Assembly (NCBI GenBank): GCA_964588665.1
Contig: CAZPQQ010000114.1
Location: 1 to 6,126, forward strand
Length of the DNA stretch: 6,126 bases
Direction: 5' to 3'
Source of the DNA: UBA2160 sp964588665
Lineage (GTDB): Bacteria; Chloroflexota; Dehalococcoidia; Lucifugimonadales; UBA1123
The position numbers and the translations under genes were made by a program. Positions 5,691 through 6,126 of the stretch are shown piece after piece. Under the pieces are notes generated by a model. That model worked only from the letters and a program-made list of their open reading frames with translations, was not told the origin of the DNA and made no database searches. Position 1 is the first letter of the stretch. Each line of letters begins with the position of its first letter.

Positions 5691-6029
5691 CTACCTTGAG
5701 CTGTCGAAGTACAGCTCGGGCATGGGTCCTGGCGGCGGCTGCGTGACGTCCATGCCGTGGAAATCAAGAAGCGCTTGTTTGAACGAGACATCGAACTTGT
5801 TCTGAGACCCAGCCAGTTTGGGCATCAATTCCTCGCTGCCAGGACCCTCGTGCAGCGCAACCGCCACAGGTCCGCCCGGCGTCTCCGCCAGCCAGGCCGC
5901 GTGCCGCGTGAGACCATAGCGTCGATTGAAGTCGCTCAGCGCGTCCTTCTTCGGGCCCTCAAGCTCGCCGATCCAAGACTTCCACGCATCGACTTTGCCG
6001 TCTAAGATAGGTGCCAATATTACTCCCAT
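5691..6029 (-). CDS. Uncharacterised small alpha/beta protein
   Basis: This 112-residue soluble protein has no signal peptide or membrane segment. The apparent order is strand (2-9), long helix (11-36), strand (42-49), strand (53-60), then helices (about 64-73 and 78-90) and a conserved-looking tail with HGMD (91-94), PPPGPMPE (98-105) and LYFD. The strand-helix-strand-strand layout and size suggest a dimeric alpha+beta barrel (ferredoxin-like fold). I recall unnamed environmental proteins with the same pattern (GITRERxWL-like centre, HGxD, PPPGPxPEL end), but I cannot name a family or function. The start is secure: AGGAGG lies 5 bases upstream of the ATG at 6029. A terminator follows at 5635-5611, so this is probably a single-gene unit. 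Roles seen for the fold include small-molecule binding, monooxygenase and haem-related functions, but no catalytic motif is visible here. Confidence 0.75.
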   Translation of the reverse strand: MGVILAPILDGKVDAWKSWIGELEGPKKDALSDFNRRYGLTRHAAWLAETPGGPVAVALHEGPGSEELMPKLAGSQNKFDVSFKQALLDFHGMDVTQPPPGPMPELYFDSSR

Positions 6030-6044
6030 TTCATCCTCCTAAAG

Positions 6045-6126
6045 TGTTGATCGAAGTGTAGAATGAATTGGTTGTCAAGGGCGGAGTGAAAGTGTACCAG
6101 TGGGGCGGAGTAAAACCGCACGACTG
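6045..6126 (+). mobile_element. Possible left end of an IS21-type insertion sequence
   Basis: GGGCGGAGTGAAA (6079-6091) and GGGCGGAGTAAAA (6103-6115) are direct repeats matching at 12 of 13 positions, with a 24-bp period. They are preceded by a TGTTGATC-type sequence beginning at 6045. IS21-family elements begin with TG and carry short subterminal direct repeats of this general kind (GGnnnnnGTnAAA) before istA, which here would lie beyond the right edge reading rightward. The element would start about 15 bases upstream of the gene at 6029, displacing its original promoter. No transposase sequence is present in the window, so this is pattern recognition only. Regulator-binding iterons are the main alternative. 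Confidence 0.35.
6050..6078 (-). promoter_or_regulatory. Candidate promoter for the small alpha/beta protein gene
   Basis: On the minus strand a perfect TTGACA (6078-6073) is followed after 17 bases by TTCGAT (6055-6050), a poor -10 match at three of six positions. Initiation would fall about 10-15 bases before the AGGAGG ribosome binding site (6040-6035). If the adjacent repeats mark an insertion-sequence end, this -35 may belong to that element and give an outward or hybrid promoter. Confidence 0.35.

Noticed and set aside
6020..6034. Tiny overlapping frame (MKWE) starting at an ATG right after AGGAGG before the 6029 gene
   Set aside because: Its ATG directly abuts the ribosome binding site with no spacer, so it is unlikely to be translated; it arises by chance from the AGGAGGATGAAATG sequence.
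1..6126. tRNA, rRNA, CRISPR array, toxin-antitoxin or defence system
   Set aside because: I saw no cloverleaf, ribosomal RNA motif, spaced repeat array or defence-type protein on either strand. The coding content is ordinary metabolism plus one unknown small protein.

Overview
The window looks like a piece of an environmental bacterial chromosome of moderately high GC, probably a metagenome-derived contig. All five genes I can support lie on the minus strand, so transcription runs from high to low coordinates. The organism cannot be fixed from this sequence. The ferredoxin, the Frc/CaiB-type CoA-transferase and the mitochondrial-type aconitase together fit an uncultured Chloroflexota (SAR202/Dehalococcoidia-like) or actinobacterial lineage. 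That placement rests on resemblance recalled from memory, not on a search.

In transcription order: (1) 6126-6030 is a short upstream region with two copies of a 13-bp direct repeat at a 24-bp period. It resembles the end of an IS21-type insertion sequence and also carries a TTGACA box. (2) 6029-5691 encodes a 112-residue uncharacterised alpha/beta protein, followed by a hairpin and a clear intrinsic terminator at 5635-5611. (3) 5534-5505 is a promoter for a family III CoA-transferase (5411-4140). (4) 4125-4097 is a near-consensus sigma70-type promoter, framed by a 7-bp inverted repeat, for a seven-iron ferredoxin (4024-3776). (5) A complete aconitase (3671-1395) follows 104 bases after the ferredoxin and has a weak promoter of its own. 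(6) A 251-base gap (1394-1144) holds hairpins after aconitase and, closer to the next gene, a 21-bp near-palindrome and a leader hairpin. (7) 1143-292 encodes a CvpA-family membrane protein with a long C-terminal extension. (8) 291-1 has no gene and ends in two G15/G16-C5 homopolymer blocks.

The content is mostly central metabolism: a TCA-cycle enzyme beside a low-potential electron carrier that could serve 2-oxoacid oxidoreductases, plus acyl-CoA chemistry. I see no convincing undescribed multi-gene system. The items most worth a second look are regulatory or structural: the operator-like palindrome before cvpA, the framed ferredoxin promoter, the possible IS end, the uncharacterised small protein and the paired poly-G blocks.
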